From NCBI RefSeq assembly GCF_012584445.1, contig NZ_JABAHI010000007.1, forward strand, positions 39,350 through 103,349: a stretch of 64,000 nucleotides of DNA, read 5' to 3'. Source of the stretch: Olsenella sp. KGMB02461. GTDB taxonomy: Bacteria; Actinomycetota; Coriobacteriia; Coriobacteriales; Atopobiaceae. The notes beneath the pieces are model-generated. The model was given only the letters and a program-made list of their open reading frames with translations, was not told the origin of the DNA and made no database searches. The position numbers and the translations under genes were made by a program. Below are positions 36,776 to 46,866 of this stretch, piece by piece; the stretch's first letter is position 1, and every line of letters starts with the position of its first letter.

Positions 36776-38719
36776 CTACGCCTCGTGGGGCATCTTCCAG
36801 GCATGATGGTCGGTATGCAGCAGCTCATGAGCCCTGTGGGACAGCGGCTCGCCCAGGTACTCGGCATAGATCTGCTGGATCACCGGGTTCTCGTGGGACT
36901 TGCGCAGCGGCATCTGGCGGTCCAAGGTCCAGAGCACGTCGCCGCGCTCGGCCGCCAGCTCGCAGCCGTCGTGGATGGGTTGGCCGCCGCCTCCGGCACA
37001 GCCGCCAGGACAGGCCATGACCTCCACAAAGTGATAGCTGGACTCGCCTCGCTGGATGGATTGGATGAGTTTCTCGGCATTGGAAAGGCCGGAGACCACG
37101 GCTACCGATAAGGGCACCCCTCCCAGGTCGAAGGTCGCCTCTTTCCAGCCATCCTGCCCGCGGACGGCGGAGAAGGAGTCGGCGGGGGCGTCCTCGCCGG
37201 TGACGATGGCATGGGCGGTGCGCAGGGCGGCTTCCATGACGCCGCCGGTGGCGCCGAAGATGACGCCGGCGCCGGTGAAGGTGCCCAGGGGGTCGTCCAG
37301 CGGGATCTCGGGCAGGGAGGCCACGTCCAGGCAGGCCGCGCGGAACATGCGGTCCATCTCGCGGGTGGTGAGAGAGACGTCCACGTCGGGGTCGCCGCAG
37401 GCGTCGTTCATGGGGGCGTAGGCGACCTCGGCTTTCTTGGCCAGGCAGGGCATGACCTCCACGCAGAAGATGGAGTGAGGGTCGATGCCTTGGGTCTCAG
37501 CGAACCAGCTTTTGGTGATGGCGCCAAACATCTGGCCGGGGGATTTGGCGGAGGAGAGCTGGTCTACCAGCTCGGGGTGATGGGCCTTGGCGTAGCGTAC
37601 CCAACCGGGGCAGCAGCTGGTGAACATGGGGAAGCGCGGGGCGTCCTGAGCGCCAGGAGCTGCGGGATTGCTGGAATCTGCAGCGTCGCCGGTGCCGGGG
37701 ACCGCGGGGTCAGCGGAAGCTGCCGGGTCGTCGGGCGCCGCAGCGGCTGCAGCCAGCTTGGCCAGAAGCTCGCTGCCCTCCTCCATGATGGTGAGGTCGG
37801 CGGACCAGCTGGTATCAAAGACGTAATCGGCGCCCAGGGCCTTGAGGGCGGCGGCCATGCGCTGGATGGTGGCCTCCTCATGGGAAAGGCCCAGGCTCTC
37901 GCCCCAGGCAGCGCGCACTGCAGGGGCTACCTGGACCACCACGGTGGTGTCAGGGTCGGCGATGGCGTCGAAGACCTTGCTTGTGTCGTCGCGGGCGGTG
38001 AGGGCGCCGGTGGGGCAATGGGTGACGCACTGGCCGCAGAGGGTGCAGTCGGTGGCCTCGATGGGAGCGCCCCCGGCCACGCCTACGCAGGTATGGCTGC
38101 TGCGATTGGCCAGGTCCCAGACGCCGGTGTTTTGCACGTGATCGCAGATTTGAATGCAGCGCAGGCAGTGGACACACTTATCGGCATCGCGGATAAGGGG
38201 AAAGTCCTGGTTCCAAGGGGTATGGGCTAGCTCGACGGTGTAGGGCAGGTCGGAGATGCCAAACTGGTTGGAGAGCGCCTGGAGCTGGCAGTTGCCTGAG
38301 CGCACGCAGCTGGTGCAGGTGGAGTTGTGGCGGGAGAGCAAGAACTCCAGATTGGCCTTGCGGGCCTCGCGCACTCGGGGGCTGTTGGCACGCACCACCA
38401 TGCCGTCCAGCGCCACGTTGTTGCAGGAGGCTACCAGCTGCTCGATGCCCTCTACCTCGACCAGGCAGACTCGGCAGGCGCCGATCTCATTGATATCTTT
38501 AAGGAAGCACAGGGTGGGGACGCGCACCCCGGCGGCGGCACAGGCATCCAAGATGGTGGATCCGGCAGGCACCTGCACGGTCTTGTTGTCTACCGTCACG
38601 GTGACCAGCTGGGGTTCGACGGACGCCGCGGGCGCGGCGGGATTCGCGGATGCCGCAGGATCGCTGGCGCCGTCGCCCAGGGGCTCGGGGATAAATTCTT
38701 CAAGCATGATCTCTACCAT
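36776..38719 (-). CDS. hydA: [FeFe]-hydrogenase, multi-cluster catalytic subunit
   Basis: Cytosolic hydrogenase that reduces protons to H2. The 647 residues hold a [2Fe-2S] domain (CFLKDINEIGACRVCLVEVE), the His/Cys3 cluster HNSTCTSCVRSGNC, two [4Fe-4S] motifs (CVHCLRCIQIC, CTLCGQCVTHCPTG), and the H-cluster domain with L1 FTSCCPGWVRYA, L2 EVMPCLAKKAEV and L3 MACPGGCAGGGGQP. An Ala/Pro/Asp-rich insert of about 40 residues stands just before L1. ATG 38719 overlaps the upstream flavoprotein gene by 7 bp, so the two form one unit. Confidence 0.95.
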   Translation of the reverse strand: MVEIMLEEFIPEPLGDGASDPAASANPAAPAASVEPQLVTVTVDNKTVQVPAGSTILDACAAAGVRVPTLCFLKDINEIGACRVCLVEVEGIEQLVASCNNVALDGMVVRANSPRVREARKANLEFLLSRHNSTCTSCVRSGNCQLQALSNQFGISDLPYTVELAHTPWNQDFPLIRDADKCVHCLRCIQICDHVQNTGVWDLANRSSHTCVGVAGGAPIEATDCTLCGQCVTHCPTGALTARDDTSKVFDAIADPDTTVVVQVAPAVRAAWGESLGLSHEEATIQRMAAALKALGADYVFDTSWSADLTIMEEGSELLAKLAAAAAAPDDPAASADPAVPGTGDAADSSNPAAPGAQDAPRFPMFTSCCPGWVRYAKAHHPELVDQLSSAKSPGQMFGAITKSWFAETQGIDPHSIFCVEVMPCLAKKAEVAYAPMNDACGDPDVDVSLTTREMDRMFRAACLDVASLPEIPLDDPLGTFTGAGVIFGATGGVMEAALRTAHAIVTGEDAPADSFSAVRGQDGWKEATFDLGGVPLSVAVVSGLSNAEKLIQSIQRGESSYHFVEVMACPGGCAGGGGQPIHDGCELAAERGDVLWTLDRQMPLRKSHENPVIQQIYAEYLGEPLSHRAHELLHTDHHAWKMPHEA

Positions 38720-40536
38720 TGGTCGATCCTCCCTCCGCGGAACGCGCCAAAGCCAAAGTGGTCGCAGCGCAGGCAGCGGGAAGCCTCTTGATGGGCCTCC
38801 TCGGCGGTGAGCCCGCGCTCTACCAGGTCAAAGTCACAGATGCGGTCGGCCGCCTCGCGCTCGGTCATCTCGCAGCGGGCGCAGCTGGTCTTGCCCTTGA
38901 ACTGCACCGGCGGCAGGTCGATGTCCACGCCGATGACATGGTTGAAGCCCAGGTAGTTGTCGATGTTGCCCGCGGCCACCTTGCCGGCGTTCACCGCGCG
39001 GATCACCGTGGCCGGGCCGCTCTGGCAGTCGCCGCCGGAGAAGACGCCGTCAAAGCCGGCGATAGAGCCGTCCTCGGACGCTTGAATGCGGCCCCACTTG
39101 CAGGGGATGCCCTGCTTCTCGAAGACGTCGCTCTCGATGGCCTGGCCAATGGCCACGGCCACCACGTCGCATTCCACCAGCTTTTCTGGGGCGTCGGCGG
39201 CTCGGGGCGCCGGACGGCCGCGCTTGAGGCCGCCGATGATCTGCGGCTGCACCACCACGCCGGTCACATGGCCGCGCTCGTCTGCCTGGATGCGCACCGG
39301 GGCGTGGAGCTCCAAGAGCTCGCACCCCTCGGCCTGGGCGCCGGCGATCTCCTCGTCTTGGGCCGTCATGTCGGCCACGCGGCGCCGGTAGAGGATGGTG
39401 ACCTTCTCGGCGCCGCACCTCACCGCCGAACGCGCCACGTCCATGGCCACGTTCCCGCCGCCGATGACCGCCACGCGCTTTCCGGTGAAGTCCGGGGCGT
39501 CGCCGTCGCCCACCGCGCGCAGCATCTCCACCGCGCTGATGACGCCGGCCGAGTCCTCGCCCGGAAGTCCCAGCCGGTTGTCGCCGTGGGCGCCGATGGC
39601 CAGGTAGACCGCATCGAAGCCGTCGCGCAGCGGGCGCAGGTCCTCGATGGGGCACTCCAGCTCCACGTGGATGCCGCAGTCCAGGATCCACTGGATCTCC
39701 TGGTCCAGCAGCCTGCGGGGCAAGCGATAGTTGGGGATGCCGTAGCGCAGCATGCCGCCCAGGTGCTTGCGGGCCTCGAAGATGGTGACATCGTGACCCA
39801 TGAGGGCCAGGTAATAGGCTGCCGACAAACCCGCAGGCCCGCCACCTACCACCGCCACGCGCTTGCCCGTGGAGGGGGCCATGTTGGGTCGGTAGTCCTT
39901 TTCCATGTGGTCCACCGCGAAGCGCTTGAGGCCGCGGATGTTCATGGGGTCGTCCACCATGCCGCGGCGGCAGTACATCTCGCAGGGGTGCTCGCACACG
40001 TAGCCGCAGACCAGAGGCAGTGGGTTGTCCTTGCGGATGAGGCGCACGGCGTCGGTGTTGCGGCCAGCTTCCACCAGGCTGATGTAACCCGGGATGTCCA
40101 CGCCAGCCGGGCAGCCGGAGACGCAAGGCACCAGCTCGGACTGCTTGAAGCCGCAGGCATGGTTGTGAATATGACTCTCGAAGTCATCCCTGAAACCCTG
40201 CACCGCCGTGAGGGCCATGGAGCCGGCCTCGTAGCCGATGGCGCAATCCGCAGACAGGTAGATGTTGCGCGCCGTCCTCTCGATGAGATCCAAGGTCTCA
40301 GGGGTTGCGCGGTTCTCCAACACGTCGTCAAAAAGACCGTGAAGCGCATTGAGCCCCACGCGGCAGGGGGTGCACTTGCCGCAGCTTTGGGTGGCGCACA
40401 TGGCGATATAGGCCGCCGTGAACTCCACCGGGCAAGGCGCCAGCGAGCTCACCGACAGGCGCCCTTCCAACGCCTTATGCAAGCCGTCCATGACCGCTTG
40501 CGCAGCGCTTCGCTCCATCACATGCAAACGCGCCAT
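38713..40536 (-). CDS. GltD-like FAD/NAD(P) oxidoreductase with NuoF-type iron-sulfur domain
   Basis: Probable electron-transfer partner of the hydrogenase. From ATG 40536, after AGGAGAGG, it has 607 residues. The first 110 carry the NuoF C-terminal cluster domain (CATQSCGKCTPCRVGLNALH) without the FMN/NADH part. Next comes a GltD-type linker with cysteines (CVSGCPAGVDIPGYISLV, CGYVCEHPCEMYCRRG), an FAD site VAVVGGGPAGLSAAYYLALMG, and an NAD(P) site VAVIGGGNVAMDVARSAVRCG. A further CARCEMTEREA and CLRCDHFGFG lie at the end. It likely feeds electrons from NAD(P)H to the hydrogenase, perhaps with ferredoxin. Confidence 0.88.
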   Translation of the reverse strand: MARLHVMERSAAQAVMDGLHKALEGRLSVSSLAPCPVEFTAAYIAMCATQSCGKCTPCRVGLNALHGLFDDVLENRATPETLDLIERTARNIYLSADCAIGYEAGSMALTAVQGFRDDFESHIHNHACGFKQSELVPCVSGCPAGVDIPGYISLVEAGRNTDAVRLIRKDNPLPLVCGYVCEHPCEMYCRRGMVDDPMNIRGLKRFAVDHMEKDYRPNMAPSTGKRVAVVGGGPAGLSAAYYLALMGHDVTIFEARKHLGGMLRYGIPNYRLPRRLLDQEIQWILDCGIHVELECPIEDLRPLRDGFDAVYLAIGAHGDNRLGLPGEDSAGVISAVEMLRAVGDGDAPDFTGKRVAVIGGGNVAMDVARSAVRCGAEKVTILYRRRVADMTAQDEEIAGAQAEGCELLELHAPVRIQADERGHVTGVVVQPQIIGGLKRGRPAPRAADAPEKLVECDVVAVAIGQAIESDVFEKQGIPCKWGRIQASEDGSIAGFDGVFSGGDCQSGPATVIRAVNAGKVAAGNIDNYLGFNHVIGVDIDLPPVQFKGKTSCARCEMTEREAADRICDFDLVERGLTAEEAHQEASRCLRCDHFGFGAFRGGRIDQW

Positions 40537-41335
40537 ACCTCTCCTTCCTCTTCCTTCCTCGCTCTTGGCTCGCCACAGCGGGCTCGCCACAGTGCAGGGT
40601 GGCCCGCACTCTGACAGGCTGTCCCATGCCCCGAGCCGCTCATCCGCAACGCTGCGGCAAACCCGCAGGTTCGCGCTGCCAGGGACTGGCCCGCACCAGC
40701 GCGGCAAGTCCTCAGGCGCTCTGGACAGAAGCTCTCCCGACCCCTGTCGCTCTGGCAGCTACTGAAGTTACTAACATTTCAGTTACGCGCAATTATAACC
40801 TAGCGACTCTGCTCGCGAGTCTCCAGACGCCACTTCGCATCGACCCATAGCGATGTACGGGTGTGGGGGGCGCGGCGGCGGGACACAGCAGCACGCAAGG
40901 CCCGGATTTGAGGGAGAGTGGGCGCATTCTGGGTAGGGCGCATATTTAGGGATAAGGCTTATTTAGGGATAGTTCCATATCGATAGTATGCGATATGTTT
41001 GCGATGGCCCAGGTAAAGGCCAGTAAAACTGTTCACTGAGATCGATATGACAGGTCCCGGCGGCAGTTTTTCTCGGCAGCCGCGAGCGTGCAGCGGAGCT
41101 CTCGTTATAAGAGCCTTCACTGCATGGTTTTTGCGGCTTGGAGCACCTTTTGAGCCTGATTCTCGTTATTAGTGGGGGCAACTGCACTGGGGTTTTGCGA
41201 AACCCCAGTGCCGAGAACCCTCTTATAACGAACCGCCCCTCAGTGGCGCGCCGACCTTCTTATAACGAAACGACTCCGTGAAACGCCCTGCGGCAAGAGT
41301 CTGGACGCCCTTTGGCCAGGCGCGATGGCCGGAGC
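40537..41335. other. Gene-free gap with several repeat families
   Basis: No gene supported in 799 bp. TATTTAGGGATA occurs twice as a direct repeat (40943-40954, 40960-40971, period 17). CATATCG (40976) and CGATATG (40991) form a 7-bp inverted repeat. TTATAACGA-type words appear four times, in both orientations, near 41103, 41163, 41223 and 41264. CACTGGGGTTT / AAACCCCAGTG makes a perfect 11-bp-arm hairpin near 41186-41211. TATAAT near 40790 on minus may be the -10 of the hydrogenase promoter. Confidence 0.55.
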
Positions 41336-41539
41336 CTAGGGTTCTATGAGCTTGTCCACGTCCTCCAGGTAGATGGACACCTCTCCGCACTTGGGGCAGA
41401 TGGCCACGTTGGGCTTTCCTATGCGGCCGCTAAAAAGCTTGGTGGCATCATCGGAAAGCACGATGCCGTAGCCTGCGCCTTCCACCTTGATGGCGCAGCC
41501 CTCTTTCATCTCGCTGCCGCACCTAAGACACTTGCGCAT
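41336..41539 (-). CDS. Small zinc-ribbon protein
   Basis: A 67-residue protein with two Cys pairs, MRKCLRCGSEMKEGC at the start and AICPKCGEVSIYLED toward the end, forming one zinc ribbon. The middle part YGIVLSDDATKLFSGRIGKP resembles the nucleic-acid-binding zinc-ribbon proteins common in Firmicutes and Coriobacteriia. ATG 41539 follows AAGAAGG. No direct partner is adjacent; the next minus-strand gene upstream is a membrane protein. Confidence 0.8.
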   Translation of the reverse strand: MRKCLRCGSEMKEGCAIKVEGAGYGIVLSDDATKLFSGRIGKPNVAICPKCGEVSIYLEDVDKLIEP

Positions 41540-41652
41540 GAGGCACCTTCTTAGTCTTGAGGCTTTTGCTGCTTGTGCGCCCCTTTGGCGTGCACATCCT
41601 GCTGTGCTCCATTATCTACCTGGACGACAGGCGATGCCAGAGGTTGCGGGCC

Positions 41653-42294
41653 CTACGGTTTGGGCGAGATCAGCGCCTCTCCCCTGCGCCGCCAGCTCCA
41701 ATCCACCAGGCGCTGCACGGGGCTGCGAGGCCGAAAGTCTGCCGACTCGCCGGGACGCGGGGCCTCATGGAGCGCCTCGGCCACATGGATGTTGGTGAGT
41801 CGTAGGACAAGCGCGTAGGTGTAGCCAGCCGTTCCCGAGAGCGCGTAGACATACCAGCTCAACCCCGAGGTAAACAGCAGTATCGTGAACAGATCGCGCT
41901 CCACGTCTCTCGCTAAATCTTCCAGGATCTCATCCCAAGGCATGGCGCCCTGAAGCACCCCATGAAAGCCGATGCCCACCACAAACACCAGCACCCAGCC
42001 CAGCGCGTAGGTCCAGCCGCGGCGCACTTCCACGATGTGGCGGCGGTGTTTGTCGGTATCGCCCGTCACGCGCACCTGCACATGGGTGGCCTGCAGCCAA
42101 CCGATAAGTACCCCCACCGGCGCCACGACGACCAGCCAAGGCAGCTGCGCCGGATCGCGCGCCAGCGCCACCAGCGCCATGACCATGGAATAGGTGGGGA
42201 TGCCCACCTGCGCAAGCCGAGACATGGGCTTGAAGGCAAAGGACTCGCCTATCACATAGAGCACGCCTGCGACCAGCAGCAAAAAAGGCAGCAC
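41653..42294 (-). CDS. Multi-pass membrane protein, unknown function
   Basis: A 213-residue protein starting GTG 42294 after GAGAGGG. Hydrophobic segments: PFLLLVAGVLYVIGESFAF, YSMVMALVALA, WLVVVAPVGVLIGWL, YALGWVLVFVVGIGFHGVL and TILLFTSGLSWYVYALSG, so about five helices. The C-terminus is basic and cytoplasmic (QRLVDWSWRRRGEAL). I do not recognise the family. It is downstream of asnS on minus and may be co-transcribed, though 187 bp separates them. Confidence 0.68.
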   Translation of the reverse strand: MLPFLLLVAGVLYVIGESFAFKPMSRLAQVGIPTYSMVMALVALARDPAQLPWLVVVAPVGVLIGWLQATHVQVRVTGDTDKHRRHIVEVRRGWTYALGWVLVFVVGIGFHGVLQGAMPWDEILEDLARDVERDLFTILLFTSGLSWYVYALSGTAGYTYALVLRLTNIHVAEALHEAPRPGESADFRPRSPVQRLVDWSWRRRGEALISPKP

Positions 42295-42481
42295 GAAAAG
42301 ACCCTCTCGTTGATTTCGAGGTATCTTCCCGTGCCGCCTCGAGCGATTCAGAGACTCCTAATGGTTGGGTCGGCGGCTGACGCGCCCAAGATGCCGAGAA
42401 GCCCGACCATCCCGCCAAGAACGAATAGAGGCGTTTCGAGTGGCTTCCGTGTATGCACAAGCCGCAATATGCCCCTTGAGC

Positions 42482-43885
<1,404 letters not shown>

Positions 43886-44349
43886 GGCTAGGAACACCTT
43901 TCTGGTTGCGGGCATGCCAGGCGTGCGCCTGCTGGGCAGCTGGACGAGCTTGGCGCCCAAGACACGCATTCAGGTAGCGGCGGCAAGGGCTTCTCGGCGT
44001 TTATTGTAGGCGCTTGCGAGGTTGCGCGGGTGCTCAGGGCATGAAAGCCATGAGCACAAGCAAGGAGGCGAGCGCGGCGGCCGCGCGGCGATGGCGGGCG
44101 AGCAGTGGGCGCCGAGGGGCACCGTCTCCCTTCGCGCTCGCTGGGAGTGGCAGTCCGCAATAAGCCACTCGTATGGCAGCCCTGCCGAGAAACGCCGCCC
44201 TTCCTCCCGGAGGCCTTTGTGGGTATGAGAATTGGGTATGGGAAAGCTCGTCGATGGGCGAAGCCCGCAAGGCGCCGGATTGGGCACGGATGCCAGCTGG
44301 CACCTAACGCCTGTGGCTTTTGCTCAGCTTCGTGAGGAAGGGACCCGCT
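43886..44349. other. Gene-free gap upstream of asnS
   Basis: 464 bp with no supported gene. Two copies of the recurrent TGCCGAGAA-type word lie here in opposite orientation (about 43991 as TTCTCGGCG and 44184 as TGCCGAGAA). The promoters for asnS and the membrane gene at 44350 must lie here, but I cannot place them. Confidence 0.35.
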
Positions 44350-44892
44350 ATGGACAACCAAAAACGCGCTCGCATCAATGATATGTGCTATCGCTGGCTG
44401 CTTACCATCATCGCGCTGGCGTGCGCCGCAGTCTATGCCATCTACTGCATCGTCTACTGGGGAGGGCTGGCTGCCACCGGCGACGCCCTGGTAGGCATGG
44501 CGCTGGGGCTTTTGGCCCCGCATTTCTTGGCGCTGGCTGTGGGCATCGTGTTCTCGGCGCTGGCATTGGCTCAAAAGCGCGCCGGCTGGGATTTGGTCGC
44601 CGGCGTGGCTTACTTGCTGGCCATCGTGTTCTTCCCTGGCTACTGGGGTTTCCTTATCGTTCCTTGCCTCCTTTCTTTCGCCGGCTGGCTGCGCATGCGC
44701 CGCTACGTGAAGTTCCAGGAGAAGCTGGAAGATCAGGCCGCTGAGGACAAAGTGGCCGCCGCCACAGAAGACGCCCCTAACCAAGAGATGGCGCACATGG
44801 CCGATCAGGCCGACGAGGCCGCTGCCAAAGAGGCCCAGGAAGCCAAGGTGGAGGAGGCCGATATCTCGGATCCCAGCGACTACCAGGAGTAA
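44350..44892 (+). CDS. Membrane protein with charged C-terminal tail, unknown function
   Basis: A 180-residue protein from ATG 44350, after GAGGAAGGG. Four hydrophobic segments (LLTIIALACAAVYAIYCIVY, LVGMALGLLAPHFLALAVGI, VAGVAYLLAIVFFPG, FLIVPCLLSFAGWL) are followed by a long acidic helix-forming tail rich in Ala, Glu and Asp. It is alone on plus, ahead of the yfcE-like gene. Function unknown. Confidence 0.72.
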   Translation: MDNQKRARINDMCYRWLLTIIALACAAVYAIYCIVYWGGLAATGDALVGMALGLLAPHFLALAVGIVFSALALAQKRAGWDLVAGVAYLLAIVFFPGYWGFLIVPCLLSFAGWLRMRRYVKFQEKLEDQAAEDKVAAATEDAPNQEMAHMADQADEAAAKEAQEAKVEEADISDPSDYQE

Positions 44893-44933
44893 GCATCGGG
44901 CGATCCGCCCGGCATATCATCGCTAAAACCAGT

Positions 44934-45048
44934 AAGCTACCTTTCAAGAGCACAGGCCTTGGCGCGCAGGCTCGCCGCTACACGAGCAGACTCGCTGCTA
45001 CACGCGCGGTCTTGCCGCCGGGCCAAAGGTCCTCGGGAAAGGTAGCTT
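44934..45048 (+). promoter_or_regulatory. Structured leader of the phosphodiesterase gene
   Basis: AAGCTACCTTTC (44934-44945) and GAAAGGTAGCTT (45037-45048) are perfect 12-bp arms; the 3' arm contains the ribosome site and is followed by TTTCTT and the ATG. Inside is a 17-bp direct repeat (CTCGCCGCTACACGAGC at 44971, CTCGCTGCTACACGCGC at 44991). The RNA could hide the ribosome site or terminate transcription. Confidence 0.6.
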
Positions 45049-45053
45049 TTCTT

Positions 45054-45581
45054 ATGAAGTATCTCATTGCTAGCGACATCCATGGATCTGCCTATTGGTG
45101 CGAGCGCCTTATGGAGGCTGTCGACGCCCAACAGCCCGACAAGATCATCCTCCTGGGCGATCTCCTCTACCACGGCCCCCGCAACGACCTGCCTCGCGGC
45201 TATGCTCCCAAGCAGGTCATCCCCATGCTCAATGGCTTAGCCTCCTCCATCACCTGCGTGCGCGGCAACTGCGAGGCCGAGGTGGACCAAATGGTGCTGG
45301 ATTTTCCTTGCATGGGCGACTACTCCCAGCTCGTCGACGAGTCCGGCCGCACCCTCTGGCTCACCCACGGGCACCTGTGGAACCCCGACTTGCTTCCGCC
45401 TCTCGCCCCCGGCTCCGCCTTCCTCTACGGCCACACCCACGTCAAGCAGCTGGCCGAGACCCCCGAGGGCATCACCCTCTTCAACCCCGGCAGCGTCTCC
45501 ATCCCCAAGGACGGCTCCCACTCCTATGGCATCTACGAGGACGGTCAGTTCCGCTTCGAGCTGCTGGAGGAGAGCGAGTAG
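45054..45581 (+). CDS. yfcE: YfcE/MJ0936-family phosphodiesterase
   Basis: Metal-dependent calcineurin-like phosphodiesterase of 175 residues. SDIHGSAYWCERLM, LLGDLLYHGPRNDLP, VRGNCEAEVD, LTHGHLWNPD and YGHTHVKQL supply the dimetal ligands (DxH, GD, GNC, HGH, GHTH). NPGSVSIPKDGSHSYGIY is the family C-terminus, and ATG 45054 gives the normal family length. Its natural substrate is unknown; E. coli YfcE acts on artificial phosphodiesters. Confidence 0.9.
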   Translation: MKYLIASDIHGSAYWCERLMEAVDAQQPDKIILLGDLLYHGPRNDLPRGYAPKQVIPMLNGLASSITCVRGNCEAEVDQMVLDFPCMGDYSQLVDESGRTLWLTHGHLWNPDLLPPLAPGSAFLYGHTHVKQLAETPEGITLFNPGSVSIPKDGSHSYGIYEDGQFRFELLEESE

Positions 45582-46006
45582 GGGCATCCCCCTTGGCATA
45601 AACGGCCATTTTCCGGCAACTTTTTTCGTGACCTGGCACAAGTGGTCAACTTCCGGCAGAAATCTTGGCATATGAGGCCTCCAACGAGCAGATTTGGCTC
45701 AAAATCTGCTCGTTGGCGGCGGTTTGTGGCAGTTTTCTTGCCGGAAAGGTGGGCTTCGCGCCAAGGGACTGCCAGGGGATTGTCAGGAGACCGCCAAAAG
45801 CCGGGAGCCACCTTGCCGAGAAGCCCAACTCCCCAGCAACTGCAAGCCACCCCTCATACCCCAAGTCACCAAAAAGCCGGCCTCCCCGCGTCGCAAGACG
45901 CAGGGAGGCCGGCGGGTTTCTCGGCAAGGATGCCGTGGAGCGTGGCAGAGTTGCGAGGCTGCGGCGAGCTCGTGAGACGCGCGAGGTGGCGGCGCGGCGA
46001 GGTGAG
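45582..46006. repeat. Palindrome-rich gap between yfcE and lemA
   Basis: CCAACGAGCAGATTT (45681-45695) and AAATCTGCTCGTTGG (45702-45716) form a perfect 15-bp-arm hairpin, and AACGAGCAGAT recurs as a hairpin at 58006-58037. The words TTCCGGCA and TGCCGGAAA appear several times around it. CCTTGCCGAGAA (45812) and TTCTCGGCAAGG (45918) form a 12-bp inverted pair around the lemA terminator. No gene is supported. Confidence 0.6.
45876..45913 (-). terminator. Intrinsic terminator of lemA
   Basis: GCCGGCCTCCC ... GGGAGGCCGGC with inner GCGTC/GACGC pairing, followed on minus by TTTTTGG. It lies about 95 bp after the lemA stop. Confidence 0.85.
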
Positions 46007-46567
46007 CTAGAACTTCACCTTGGGAGCGGTGCGGGCGTCGTTTGAAGCTTCGAAGCCGTCCATGGCACTAAAGTTGCCCATGCCGGCCAGCAGGTTGCCG
46101 GGGAAGGTCTGGATGGCGTTGTTGTAGATATAGACGCAGTCGTTGTAGGACTGGCGGGCGTAAACGATGCGGTTCTCGGTGTCGGCGAGCTGCTGCTGAA
46201 GCTCCTCGAAGTTGGCGGAAGCCTTGAGGTCGGGATAGGCCTCGGCCACGGCGAACAGCTGGCGGAGGGCGCCGGAGAGCTGGTCGGAAGCCTCCATGGT
46301 CTGTTGCGGGGTTTGGGCTGCAGAAACGGCGGCGCGGGCCTCGGTGACAGCCTGGAGCGTGCTGGACTCATGGGAGGTGTAGCCCTTGACGGTCTCCACC
46401 AGGTTGGGGATGAGGTCGTTGCGGCGCTCCAGGTTGGCGTCGATGTTTTGCCAAGCGTTGTCGACGCGGTTGCGCTTTTGCACGATGCCGTTGTAAAGCA
46501 TGATGCAGGCCACCACAACCACCACGGCGATTACAATAAAGATCAAAGCGATACCAAACGGACCCAT
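46007..46567 (-). CDS. lemA: LemA family protein
   Basis: Membrane-anchored helical protein of 186 residues. ATG 46567 follows AAGGAGG and starts with one membrane helix (IALIFIVIAVVVVVACIMLY). Next comes the conserved NAWQNIDANLERRNDLIPNLVETVKGY, then VTEARAAVSAAQ, LFAVAEAYPDLKASANFEEL, and TENRIVYARQSYNDCVYIYN. These are diagnostic of LemA. Function is unclear; it is often near TPM/HtpX genes, which are absent here. Confidence 0.94.
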   Translation of the reverse strand: MGPFGIALIFIVIAVVVVVACIMLYNGIVQKRNRVDNAWQNIDANLERRNDLIPNLVETVKGYTSHESSTLQAVTEARAAVSAAQTPQQTMEASDQLSGALRQLFAVAEAYPDLKASANFEELQQQLADTENRIVYARQSYNDCVYIYNNAIQTFPGNLLAGMGNFSAMDGFEASNDARTAPKVKF

Positions 46568-46680
46568 GTTCCCTCCTTGGGAGCGTCTGGCCAGGGCGCA
46601 CGGCGCGAAGGCGCGGCGCAGGGCACGAGGACCCAGGTGCAACGCGCCCTCTTTGCCGAGAAACGCCTCGGCCAATAAAG

Positions 46681-46711
46681 CTGCTGCGGCATCCTTGGGA
46701 CACCGCAGCAG
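46681..46711 (-). terminator. Probable terminator of tRNA-Ser
   Basis: CTGCTGCGG / CCGCAGCAG, 9-bp arms, followed on minus by CTTTATT. It begins 13 bp after the tRNA 3' end. Confidence 0.65.
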
Positions 46712-46724
46712 ACGAGGACACAAC

Positions 46725-46814
46725 TGGCGGGGAGAGAGGGATTCGAACCCTCGGGACGCGCAAGCGCCCAACGGTTTTCAAGACCGCCGCATTCGGCCGC
46801 TCTGCCATCTCCCC
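46725..46814 (-). tRNA. tRNA-Ser (UGA anticodon)
   Basis: 90-nt class II tRNA with encoded CCA. Acceptor stem GGGGAGA pairs with TCTCCCC, the anticodon loop reads CTTGAAAA with anticodon TGA, a long variable arm (GGGCGCTTGCGCGTCCC region) follows, and the T loop is GGTTCGAATCC. The long variable arm and anticodon both give serine. Confidence 0.97.
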
Positions 46815-46866
46815 TCAGGATTGTTATCCTACCCCAAAACATGGCTCGTTTTTATCAAGGAGCGCC

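Noticed and set aside
38719..40614. Long plus-strand open frame opposite the hydrogenase flavoprotein
   Set aside because: Antisense shadow with His/Ala/Val-rich composition; the minus strand has clear FAD, NAD(P) and Fe-S motifs.
40963..41187. 74-codon minus frame in the repeat-rich gap
   Set aside because: No ribosome site, and it crosses the direct and inverted repeats; probably chance.
41100..41275. Possible short CRISPR array from the repeated TTATAACGA words
   Set aside because: Repeats are only about 9-11 bp, in both orientations and unevenly spaced; no cas genes in the window.
43888..44796. Minus-strand frame across the asnS upstream gap and the membrane gene
   Set aside because: No ribosome site or recognisable domain, and the plus-strand membrane gene has proper helices and start.
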